A stretch of DNA of 7,958 nt, taken from NCBI GenBank assembly GCA_018713665.1, contig DVOI01000069.1:1-7958 (forward strand), written 5' to 3'. Made by a program: the position numbers and the translations under genes. The stretch comes from Ornithoclostridium faecigallinarum. Its GTDB lineage: Bacteria > Bacillota > Clostridia > Christensenellales > UBA3700. The notes beneath the pieces were generated by a model. That model was not told the origin of the DNA. It did not search any database and was given only the letters and a program-made list of their open reading frames with translations. Positions 1 to 4,556 of this stretch are shown in pieces. Position 1 is the stretch's first letter; every line of letters starts with the position of its first letter.

Positions 1-24
1 CCAACTTGCGACACTAAGCCCAAG

Positions 25-95
25 CCAAAATACTCACACACTCAAAACCATCTAACACCCCAAAACCAACCATAACTCCCTCATCCAAATCCCTT
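25..95 (+). other. 71-base G-free, C/A-rich tract
   Basis: Between G24 and G96 there is not one G on the + strand. I count 30 C, 29 A and 12 T. The rest of the window is rich in G and C on both strands, so this is a sharp local strand asymmetry. C-rich, G-poor, unstructured RNA is the known signature of Rho-utilisation (rut) sites, so it could be the start of a Rho-dependent terminator for a + strand gene lying left of the window. That function is inference. It could also be simple low-complexity sequence near a contig end. I see no gene in 1-258. Confidence 0.45.
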
Positions 96-213
96 GCCGC
101 ACTTCACGCCCAACGCTTTACTGCCAAGCTCACCCGTTTTTGCCGACACGCTCCGAACCCTGCAAGTCTTTTTGGACTTAATGCGCAAATGCGGCACAGC
201 ATTGTCGGCATAT

Positions 214-239
214 CGGCGCGGCGTAATAATTGCGCGCCG
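214..239. repeat. Inverted repeat upstream of the first small gene
   Basis: CGGCGCG (214-220) and CGCGCCG (233-239) are perfect 7-base inverted arms around an AT-rich 12-base centre containing TAATAAT. The repeat lies 20-45 bases before the ATG at 259, in the place where a -35 region or operator would lie. It could be a repressor site or an RNA hairpin if transcription starts further upstream. There is no T-run after it, so it is not an intrinsic terminator. Confidence 0.4.
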
Positions 240-246
240 CTTGCCG

Positions 247-252
247 TACAAT
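247..252 (+). promoter_or_regulatory. Candidate -10 element (TACAAT), weak
   Basis: TACAAT matches the sigma-A -10 consensus at five of six positions. It ends 6 bases before the ATG at 259, so transcription would begin on or next to the start codon. At the -35 position (224-229) there is only TAATAA, and there is no TG extension, so the promoter is poorly supported on its own. It is listed because the spacing to the start codon is identical to the much stronger rarA promoter at 3012-3040. Confidence 0.25.
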
Positions 253-258
253 AACGGT

Positions 259-660
259 ATGAGAGAAGGATATGACGACGAAAAGATGGCGGACGACAAG
301 CAGGTCGCCGCGATGAACAGAGAGTTCGCCGCCAAGAGGGCACGCGAGAGTGTGCTCGACGGCTCACCCGACATTGCCGCGCCTTGCCGCGAGTATGCGG
401 CGGTGTTGACGTTTTGTCTCGACTATTGCTCGAACGACCGCGAGAGGGAAGTGCTCGGTGCGGCGGCGGACGCGTTGATCCGGCTGGGCGGCACTCCCGC
501 ATCGCCGCCGGCAAACGCCTATTCGCGCTCGCCGCTCGAACAGGTCAAAAGTTGCGCGATCGGCATATGCAGGCTTGCCCGCATCGCCTCCGCAAGAGAG
601 GGCGGCGGACGCGCCGCGCTGTCGCTCTTGATCGCGGCGACCGAACTTTTGACATTGTGA
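259..660 (+). CDS. Hypothetical small helical protein (133 aa)
   Basis: I do not recognise this protein. From the ATG at 259 it encodes 133 residues. The first 40 are highly charged (Asp/Glu/Lys/Arg). Then come alanine- and leucine-rich stretches predicted to be helical, with four cysteines (two in CLDYC at about 53-57, two in CAIGIC at about 98-103) and a hydrophobic, helix-like C-terminus. There is no signal peptide or clear membrane segment, so it is probably cytoplasmic. The ORF stays open further upstream (TTG at 94), but that part lacks a ribosome binding site and runs through G-poor sequence, so I reject it. The start is uncertain. ATG 259 has no Shine-Dalgarno and would need leaderless initiation. 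ATG 286 (MADDKQ) is the alternative, with AGAAGGA (264-270) rather far upstream. Codon use matches the neighbours, which supports a real gene, but with no known homologue I can name the call is moderate. Confidence 0.5.
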   Translation: MREGYDDEKMADDKQVAAMNREFAAKRARESVLDGSPDIAAPCREYAAVLTFCLDYCSNDREREVLGAAADALIRLGGTPASPPANAYSRSPLEQVKSCAIGICRLARIASAREGGGRAALSLLIAATELLTL

Positions 661-768
661 ATTTTGGTGCCCGTGTCGATAAAATATATTTATTTATAGG
701 ACGAAAGAAGATGAATAAAACCTTGCCGAGCGCTCAAACTAACCTCAGTAACTCAAGGAGGTGGCGCA

Positions 769-1017
769 ATGATAACGGTGCTTGCATTGATATTGATGAT
801 TGTCGGCGCGCTCAATTGGATGAGCGTCGGCATATTCGACTTCAACTTCATCAACTGGATCTTCACTCCGCAGGCGTATATCGGGGCGAGGGTACTGTAT
901 GCGATCGTCGGACTTGCCGGCATTTGGACGGTCGTCTATCTGATCTACAACAAGTTCAGCCCGAGGCGCATCAACGCGATCGAAAAGGGCGCAAGCAAAG
1001 AACAACACGCCGCATAA
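769..1017 (+). CDS. DUF378-type small membrane protein (82 aa)
   Basis: This is a two-helix integral membrane protein resembling the DUF378 family (for example Bacillus YuzA), whose biochemical role is unknown. Helix 1 spans about residues 2-22 and carries the family-typical VGALNW turn followed by SVGIFDFNFIN. Helix 2 spans about 38-61 (ARVLYAIVGLAGIW). A short basic and then polar tail (SPRR, KGASKEQ) follows. The usual family length is 60-85 residues, so this is full length. The start is fixed by an almost complete anti-SD match, AAGGAGGTG at 755-763, seven bases after its GGAGG core. The gap of 108 bases from the previous gene has only weak promoter candidates (TATATT at 685-690 without a good -35), so co-transcription with the 133-residue ORF is possible. 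Transcription should end at the hairpin at 1077-1111. Family assignment is good; function is unknown. Confidence 0.85.
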   Translation: MITVLALILMIVGALNWMSVGIFDFNFINWIFTPQAYIGARVLYAIVGLAGIWTVVYLIYNKFSPRRINAIEKGASKEQHAA

Positions 1018-1024
1018 GCGTGAC

Positions 1025-1063
1025 AGCGCTCCCAAAGAGTGCTCAAAAGGACCCGCAAGGGTC
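1025..1063 (+). other. Two small hairpins in the 3' untranslated region
   Basis: AGCGCTC (1025-1031) pairs with GAGTGCT (1037-1043) with one G-U pair and loop CCAAA. GACCC (1050-1054) pairs with GGGTC (1059-1063) across GCAA, a stable GNRA tetraloop. Together with the terminator at 1077-1111 they give three hairpins in a row within 90 bases of the DUF378 stop codon. They may protect the transcript's 3' end or form a short 3'-derived RNA. No RNA family is recognised. Confidence 0.4.
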
Positions 1064-1076
1064 GGAAAGGTAGACA

Positions 1077-1111
1077 AAAGCGGTTTTGAAAATTGCTCAA
1101 AGCCGCTTTTT
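1077..1111 (+). terminator. Intrinsic terminator of the DUF378 gene
   Basis: AAAGCGGTTTTGA (1077-1089) pairs with TCAAAGCCGCTTT (1097-1109), a 13-pair stem with one G-U pair, closed by the 7-base loop AAATTGC. The descending arm runs into five T residues (1107-1111). The A-rich 5' flank makes it partly symmetric, but the strong T-run is on the + strand, so it should stop + strand transcription about 60-95 bases after the DUF378 stop codon. Confidence 0.85.
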
Positions 1112-1397
1112 CCATAGTTTCAAAGCATGTTTTTCAAATCGCGGAAAAGAGCAAACCATTCGATTTGAAGTGGTGCGATAGGGCAAAGAGAGCAAAGTCG
1201 AATGTTCGGCGGCAATGTGTGCCGTGTGCCCTTGGAGTCGGGCGAAGCGGCGCAGCGGGGAGAAAGAGCGAACGATAATGTTCGGTCGCCGAACAAACCG
1301 AAAGACAATTTTTGTGGCTAAAATTTACGGTAATTGCCAAAAGTGTGAGTTTTGAAGTCGATTTTGTAATGGGCTGAAAAATTTGTGGCGAGCTGCG
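1112..1397. other. Gene-free stretch with two inverted repeats
   Basis: No convincing ORF lies here. Short ORFs lack ribosome binding sites and known-looking sequence. Two structures stand out. TTCAAATCG (1133-1141) and CGATTTGAA (1161-1169) are perfect 9-base arms around a 19-base loop. TGTTCGG (1279-1285) and CCGAACA (1289-1295) are perfect 7-base arms around TCG. A second partner, ACCGAA (1297-1302), could instead pair with TTCGGT (1281-1286), so the two stems would exclude each other. TGTTCGG also occurs alone at 1203-1209. They could be protein-binding sites or RNA structures. I match them to no known riboswitch. Confidence 0.4.
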
Positions 1398-1426
1398 TTG
1401 ACAAACGGCATATCTCGTGATACAAT
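1398..1426 (+). promoter_or_regulatory. Strong sigma-A promoter of the lipoprotein gene
   Basis: TTGACA (1398-1403) and TACAAT (1421-1426) are separated by exactly 17 bases, and TG at 1418-1419 provides an extended -10. Transcription should start near 1433, giving a leader of about 34 bases. It is one of the two strongest promoters in the window and implies vigorous, housekeeping-sigma-dependent expression of the lipoprotein. Confidence 0.88.
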
Positions 1427-1434
1427 TGCGGTGA

Positions 1435-1449
1435 GGGCGTAAAACGCCC
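1435..1449 (+). promoter_or_regulatory. Hairpin at the 5' end of the lipoprotein mRNA
   Basis: GGGCGT (1435-1440) pairs perfectly with ACGCCC (1444-1449) around AAA. It begins one or two bases after the predicted transcription start and ends just before the ribosome binding site AAAGGAGGG (1451-1459). A stem at the extreme 5' end is known to slow RNase-dependent decay of messages such as ompA, so an mRNA-stabilising role is a reasonable inference. It leaves the Shine-Dalgarno free. Confidence 0.55.
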
Positions 1450-1466
1450 GAAAGGAGGGAATTTCA

Positions 1467-2633
1467 ATGAACAAAAAACTCATCACAGCGCTTGTAGCGG
1501 TCGCCGCCGTGCTTGCGCTGTCTTTTTGCCTTGCGGCATGCGGCGACGACGGCACACAGCCCGGCGGAGGAGAGGGCGGCAACACCGCCCATAAGATCTC
1601 GATCGTCGCGCCGGACGACGTCGAGGCATCGACGAGCGCCTCCCAAGCAACCGTAGGCACAAAGGTCACGGTGACCGTCGTCACTCCGGCGTGGAAGATC
1701 GCGACATTTGTCACCGCTACCGGCGTGGAGGTCGCAAGGGACGATGCGGCAAGCGCGGGCAGCACATCGGTATATACGTTCACGATGCCGGACAGGGATG
1801 TCGAACTCAACGTCGAGACGACCGATTCGGGGGCGAGCGTGGACGAGGACGACGGCTTGAAGTGGGTCGCCGCGCCCAAACAGATCGCGCCCGGCGAAAA
1901 TTCGTTCCAAAAGGCTACATACGAGGTCGACTTCGGAGAAGCCATCCTTGCGTCGATGGACGGCGACGGCAATTTGAGCGGCGTGAAGATCTCGTCGACC
2001 GATCAAGACGTGATCCCCGACGAGGCGATCGCCGGCGCGTACAGGATAGGCGACAGCGTCTACACCGACGGCGCGACATTCACCGTCGACTTGACAAAGG
2101 TGTCGCTCGGCGCGACAACGCTCGTCTTTGAGGACTCAAGAGGCAGAACGATCGCAAAATATGTCCAAGTCGTCGAGTACGGAAAAGTCGATCCCGGCTA
2201 CATATTCAACACGTCGATGTTTGTCGACTTCGCGTTTAAAGAGGGCGATCTCAAGCTCGGCGCGGACGTCGACCCCGACAAATTGCTGGTCTTGGTCAGC
2301 ATAAACGACGTCGATTGGGTGGACGGCACCGACCCCGCTCTCGGCGCAAAAGAGCTTACGCAAAGCCGCTTTTTGCTGTCCGACAGCGGCACGAAGTCGA
2401 TGGGTTTGTCCTACATCCAAGGGCACAGATATCGCGTCACCGCGTCGCTTTGGACGTACACGAACGACCCTGAGACGGACATGGATCTTAGCCAGGTGAC
2501 GGGAAGCAAGCTCGTCCTCCACGACAATTTCCCCGGCGGCGGCAACTCGGTCAAAAAGGACGAGGACGGCACGTCGTGGCTGACGATCGTCGGCTATTCG
2601 GGCACGGTGACTTTGAAAATCTACGCGGAATAG
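1467..2633 (+). CDS. Putative surface lipoprotein with InlB-repeat-like domain (388 aa)
   Basis: This is an exported, lipid-anchored protein of unknown function. Residues 1-24 are a type II signal peptide: MNKK, a hydrophobic core, and lipobox LAAC with Cys25 as the lipidation site. A Gly-rich linker (30-39) follows. Residues 43-118 look like one all-beta module: paired strands, TVGTKVTVTVVTPAW, and a YTFTMPDRDVEL end. That pattern is typical of the divergent InlB B-repeat/Flg_new-type bacterial repeats. Residues about 130-236 look like a second, Ig-like beta domain. Residues 237-388 form a third beta-rich part (ending TVTLKIYAE) that I do not recognise. The protein is acidic, rich in Asp, with no catalytic motif seen, so adhesion or ligand binding is only a guess. 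The start is set by GGAGG (1454-1458), eight bases before the ATG, under the promoter at 1398-1426. It stands alone between a terminator and the rarA promoter, so it is probably monocistronic. Confidence 0.88.
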   Translation: MNKKLITALVAVAAVLALSFCLAACGDDGTQPGGGEGGNTAHKISIVAPDDVEASTSASQATVGTKVTVTVVTPAWKIATFVTATGVEVARDDAASAGSTSVYTFTMPDRDVELNVETTDSGASVDEDDGLKWVAAPKQIAPGENSFQKATYEVDFGEAILASMDGDGNLSGVKISSTDQDVIPDEAIAGAYRIGDSVYTDGATFTVDLTKVSLGATTLVFEDSRGRTIAKYVQVVEYGKVDPGYIFNTSMFVDFAFKEGDLKLGADVDPDKLLVLVSINDVDWVDGTDPALGAKELTQSRFLLSDSGTKSMGLSYIQGHRYRVTASLWTYTNDPETDMDLSQVTGSKLVLHDNFPGGGNSVKKDEDGTSWLTIVGYSGTVTLKIYAE

Positions 2634-2655
2634 CCTGTCGGCAAAGCGAGAGGGC

Positions 2656-2905
2656 GGCGCGTTTGCACGGTGATTTCGACAGCGCATTTGCGGCAAGGCT
2701 TGCGGTCTCGAAAAGCGCATTTGAGAGGACGGGCGTCTCGATTGCGCTTGGGTAATTTGCGTTGCAATCGCAAAAGGCGCGTTGCAGATACGGGCTTGAA
2801 TACCACCGAGACTTGCGTTGAGATTGGAAATGGCGCGTTGACGAGATGGGACTCGAACAGTCCGAAATGCGGCGGGTAGCGATTGCGAAAGGCGCGTTGA
2901 CAAGG
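2656..2905. repeat. Degenerate GGCGCGTTGAC repeat family
   Basis: The 3' intergenic region carries related short elements. Three 23-base copies share GGCGCGTTG and an upstream GATTG-like part: 2764-2786, 2820-2842 and 2879-2901, starting 56 and 59 bases apart. The second and third copies agree at 19 of 23 positions, the first and third at 18. More diverged members are GGCGCGTTTG (2656-2665) and two copies of AGCGCATTTG (2681-2690 and 2714-2723, 33 bases apart). Purine-rich AGRACGG-like sequence often follows. Spacings of 56 and 59 are not multiples of three, which argues against a coding repeat. Copies are too divergent and irregular for a CRISPR. No ORF here has a ribosome binding site. It may be a decayed tandem repeat or a set of protein-binding sites. 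Confidence 0.5.
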
Positions 2906-2967
2906 ACGGCGGCGTCGAGCCGACAGCGGTCAAAAACGGGCTAAAATCAAAAACATATCGCCAAAAC

Positions 2968-3008
2968 AAAGGCGGCGCTTGTCTTCATCTCGGACAAATG
3001 CCGCTTTT
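2968..3008. terminator. Hairpin terminator upstream of rarA
   Basis: GCGGC (2972-2976) and TTGTC (2979-2983) pair with GACAA (2993-2997) and GCCGC (3000-3004). The stem has 11 pairs plus one mismatch: two 5-pair blocks, joined by one G-U pair and one C/A mismatch. It has a 9-base loop and is flanked by AAA and TTTT. The T-run is short on the + strand; the complementary strand has TTTG then TTTT, so it may work in both directions. It ends 3 bases before the rarA -35 box and would insulate rarA from the lipoprotein transcript, whose stop codon is 335 bases upstream. Confidence 0.55.
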
Positions 3009-3011
3009 GCG

Positions 3012-3040
3012 TTGACAAAGGCGCGTATATATTTTATAAT
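3012..3040 (+). promoter_or_regulatory. Perfect consensus promoter of rarA, predicting a leaderless mRNA
   Basis: TTGACA (3012-3017), a 17-base spacer and TATAAT (3035-3040) match the sigma-A consensus at all twelve positions. With the last -10 base at 3040 taken as -7, position +1 falls on 3047, the A of the rarA start codon. No Shine-Dalgarno lies between (AAAGAT only). The transcript is therefore predicted to start with AUG. The very AT-rich spacer end (TATATATTT) should help melting. Confidence 0.9.
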
Positions 3041-3046
3041 AAAGAT

Positions 3047-4339
3047 ATGGACAGTCTGTTCGATCTCAACAAGAAGGCAAACGAGCCGCTCGCCGAGCGC
3101 ATGCGTCCGCGCACTTTGGACGAGTTCGTCGGTCAGGAGCACATCGTGGGCAAGGGCAGCATGCTGCGCCGCGCGATCGTCACAGATCGCCTCGGCAGCT
3201 GCATTTTTTACGGTCCGCCCGGCTGCGGCAAGACCACGCTTGCGGGGATAATCGCCGCGACGACGGGCGCGAACTTCGTGCAGCTCAACGCGGTGTCGAG
3301 CGGCGTCGCGGACGCGAAGCGCGTGATCGAGGACGCAAAGCGCGCTCTCGAATTGTACGGCACGCGCACCTACCTGATGCTGGACGAGTGCCACCGCTGG
3401 AACAAGGCGCAATCGGACAGTATGCTCGCCGCGATCGAGAAGGGCTACATCGTGTTCATCGGCTCGACGACAGAGAACCCGTACGTCAACATGACGAGGG
3501 CGATCGTGTCGCGGTGCCGCGTGTTCGAGTTCAAACGGCTCTCGGGCGACGACGTCAAAAAGGCGTTGCTCCGCGCGGTCGAGGACAGGGAGAGAGGGCT
3601 CGGAAACTATGACATCAAACTCGAAGAAAACGCGCTCGACCACTTCGTCTGGGCGGCGGACGGAGATCTGCGCAACGCGCTCAACGCGCTCGAACTCGCG
3701 GTATTGACGACCGATCCCGACAGCAGCGGCAAGATCGTCATCGACCTCGAGGCGGCGCAGCAATCCATTCAAAAGAAGGCAATGAGCGTGGACGAGAGCA
3801 TGTACTACGACATGCTGTCCGCGTTCTGCAAGTCGCTGAGAGGCAGCGACAGCGACGCGGCGCTCTATTGGGCGGAGAGATTGATCGCCGCAGGGTGCGA
3901 TCCGCTGTCGATAGCGCGGCGCACATTGGTGCACAGCGCCGAGGACGTCGGGATGGCGGATCCGCGCGCACTCACCGTCGCGGCGGCGGCGTTGACTGCG
4001 CTGCAAAACCTGGGGATGCCCGAGGGCAAAATTCCGCTTTACGAGGCGATCGTTTACGTCTGCGAGGCGAGCAAGTCGCCGAGCGTGATCAAGGCTCTCG
4101 AAGCGGCGGAGAGATTGGTCGAAGAGCGCAAGGACGACGAAGTGCCGCCCGCGGTCAGGGACACGCATTACAGCGGCGCGCCGAAGACGGACTACAAGTA
4201 TCCCCACGATTTCGGCGGCTGGGTGGAGCAGACCTATCTGCCCGAGTCGCTCAAAGACGTGAGGCTCTATGTCCCGTCAAACAACGGCGAGGAAAAACAC
4301 CTCGTCCGCGCAAAGGATATCAAGCAAAACAAGGGCTGA
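3047..4339 (+). CDS. rarA: Replication-associated recombination protein A (RarA/MgsA), AAA+ ATPase
   Basis: RarA is a tetrameric, cytoplasmic AAA+ ATPase of the clamp-loader/RuvB clade that acts at stalled replication forks and single-strand DNA ends. This 430-residue protein is full length. Residues 14-35 carry the family opening PLAERMRPRTLDEFVGQEH. Walker A is GPPGCGKTT (56-64), Walker B is LMLDECHRWNKAQSD (110-124, D113/E114), sensor 1 is GSTTENP (139-145), the arginine finger is R156 in SRCR, and sensor 2 is GDLRNALNALE with R209. The C-terminal MgsA/RarA oligomerisation domain follows (about 255-365, with RGSDSDAALYWAERLI and DPLSIARR), and the end has the usual YKYPHDFGGWVEQTYLP. Walker B residues Cys115 and Trp118 differ from the common Ile and Phe. 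The start at 3047 fits the family N-terminus but has no Shine-Dalgarno, which agrees with leaderless initiation. Its last codons lie inside a tandem duplication. Confidence 0.97.
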   Translation: MDSLFDLNKKANEPLAERMRPRTLDEFVGQEHIVGKGSMLRRAIVTDRLGSCIFYGPPGCGKTTLAGIIAATTGANFVQLNAVSSGVADAKRVIEDAKRALELYGTRTYLMLDECHRWNKAQSDSMLAAIEKGYIVFIGSTTENPYVNMTRAIVSRCRVFEFKRLSGDDVKKALLRAVEDRERGLGNYDIKLEENALDHFVWAADGDLRNALNALELAVLTTDPDSSGKIVIDLEAAQQSIQKKAMSVDESMYYDMLSAFCKSLRGSDSDAALYWAERLIAAGCDPLSIARRTLVHSAEDVGMADPRALTVAAAALTALQNLGMPEGKIPLYEAIVYVCEASKSPSVIKALEAAERLVEERKDDEVPPAVRDTHYSGAPKTDYKYPHDFGGWVEQTYLPESLKDVRLYVPSNNGEEKHLVRAKDIKQNKG

Positions 4340-4417
4340 AACGCGCAAACGCTTGAAAAGAGCAAGAAAAGATATCAAGCAAAACAAGCAGCGCGCAAAC
4401 GCCTGAAAGAGCAAAAG
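4312..4417 (+). repeat. Tandem duplication of the rarA 3' end (period about 55)
   Basis: GATATCAAGCAAAACAAG occurs at 4316-4333, within the last rarA codons, and again at 4371-4388, 55 bases on. Further along, CGCGCAAACGC at 4342-4352 recurs at 4392-4402, and TTGAAAAGAGCAAG recurs as CTGAAAGAGCAAAAG. The second copy has lost about 5 bases next to where the stop codon lies in the first. The first copy contains the rarA TGA (4337-4339); the second is outside the gene. This looks like a fairly recent tandem duplication that has begun to diverge. Confidence 0.75.
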
Positions 4418-4449
4418 CAAAAATATTTTGCAAAATGCGGCAAAATGCA
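4417..4449. repeat. AT-rich palindrome and 10-base direct repeat
   Basis: GCAAAA (4417-4422) and TTTTGC (4426-4431) are perfect inverted arms around ATA. Overlapping the right arm, GCAAAATGCG (4430-4439) is followed directly by GCAAAATGCA (4440-4449). This AT-rich patch sits in the middle of the 217-base rarA-ABC intergenic region and may be a regulator site. I find no convincing -35/-10 pair there, so the promoter for the ABC genes is unresolved. Confidence 0.4.
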
Positions 4450-4493
4450 GCGGCGGCGCAAAATGAGAGCGCTTGAAAACATGACGAGCAAAA

Positions 4494-4541
4494 CGCGGCG
4501 ACAGCCGCGAGGGATAGCAAACGGGCGAAAAGTCCGTTTGC
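4494..4541 (+). promoter_or_regulatory. Two hairpins just upstream of the ABC ribosome binding site
   Basis: CGCGGC (4494-4499) pairs with GCCGCG (4504-4509) around GACA. GCAAACGG (4517-4524) pairs with CCGTTTGC (4534-4541), extendable inward by a G-U and a C-G pair to leave loop GAAAA. The second stem ends only 3 bases before the Shine-Dalgarno AGAGGAG (4545-4551). There is no T-run, so it is not a terminator. It may stabilise the message or tune access to the ribosome binding site. Confidence 0.45.
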
Positions 4542-4556
4542 AAAAGAGGAGAAAAT

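Noticed and set aside
14..73. 19-residue ORF on the - strand preceded by GAGGGAG
   Set aside because: It is very short, lies within the G/T-biased strand of the G-free tract, where such signals arise by composition, and has no promoter or downstream partner.
649..654. TTGACA at the end of the 133-residue gene as a -35 box
   Set aside because: No -10 element lies 16-19 bases downstream; the nearest AT-rich hexamer (TAAAAT, 680-685) is 25 bases away.
384..1073. 229-codon + strand ORF overlapping both small genes
   Set aside because: It is Arg-rich, out of frame with the 133-residue protein and the DUF378 gene, and has no ribosome binding site. The in-frame ATG at 711 does not improve it.
2639..2752. 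Protein-like reading (SAFAARLAVSKSAFERTG) after the lipoprotein stop
   Set aside because: It has no start codon with a ribosome binding site, is closed by a stop at 2753, and is explained by the AGCGCATTTG repeat falling 33 bases apart.
2841..2865. tRNA T-arm-like sequence on the - strand (contains TTCGAGTCC)
   Set aside because: The T-stem does not pair in the required register, and no anticodon arm, D-arm or acceptor stem is present nearby. It is only a 5-pair hairpin, GGACT/AGTCC.
2656..2905. CRISPR array or minisatellite
   Set aside because: Copies are too divergent and spacing is uneven; there is no cas gene in the window.
2930..4207. 425-codon antisense ORF opposite rarA
   Set aside because: It is Arg/Val/Asp-rich shadow sequence with no domain; rarA on the + strand is unmistakable.
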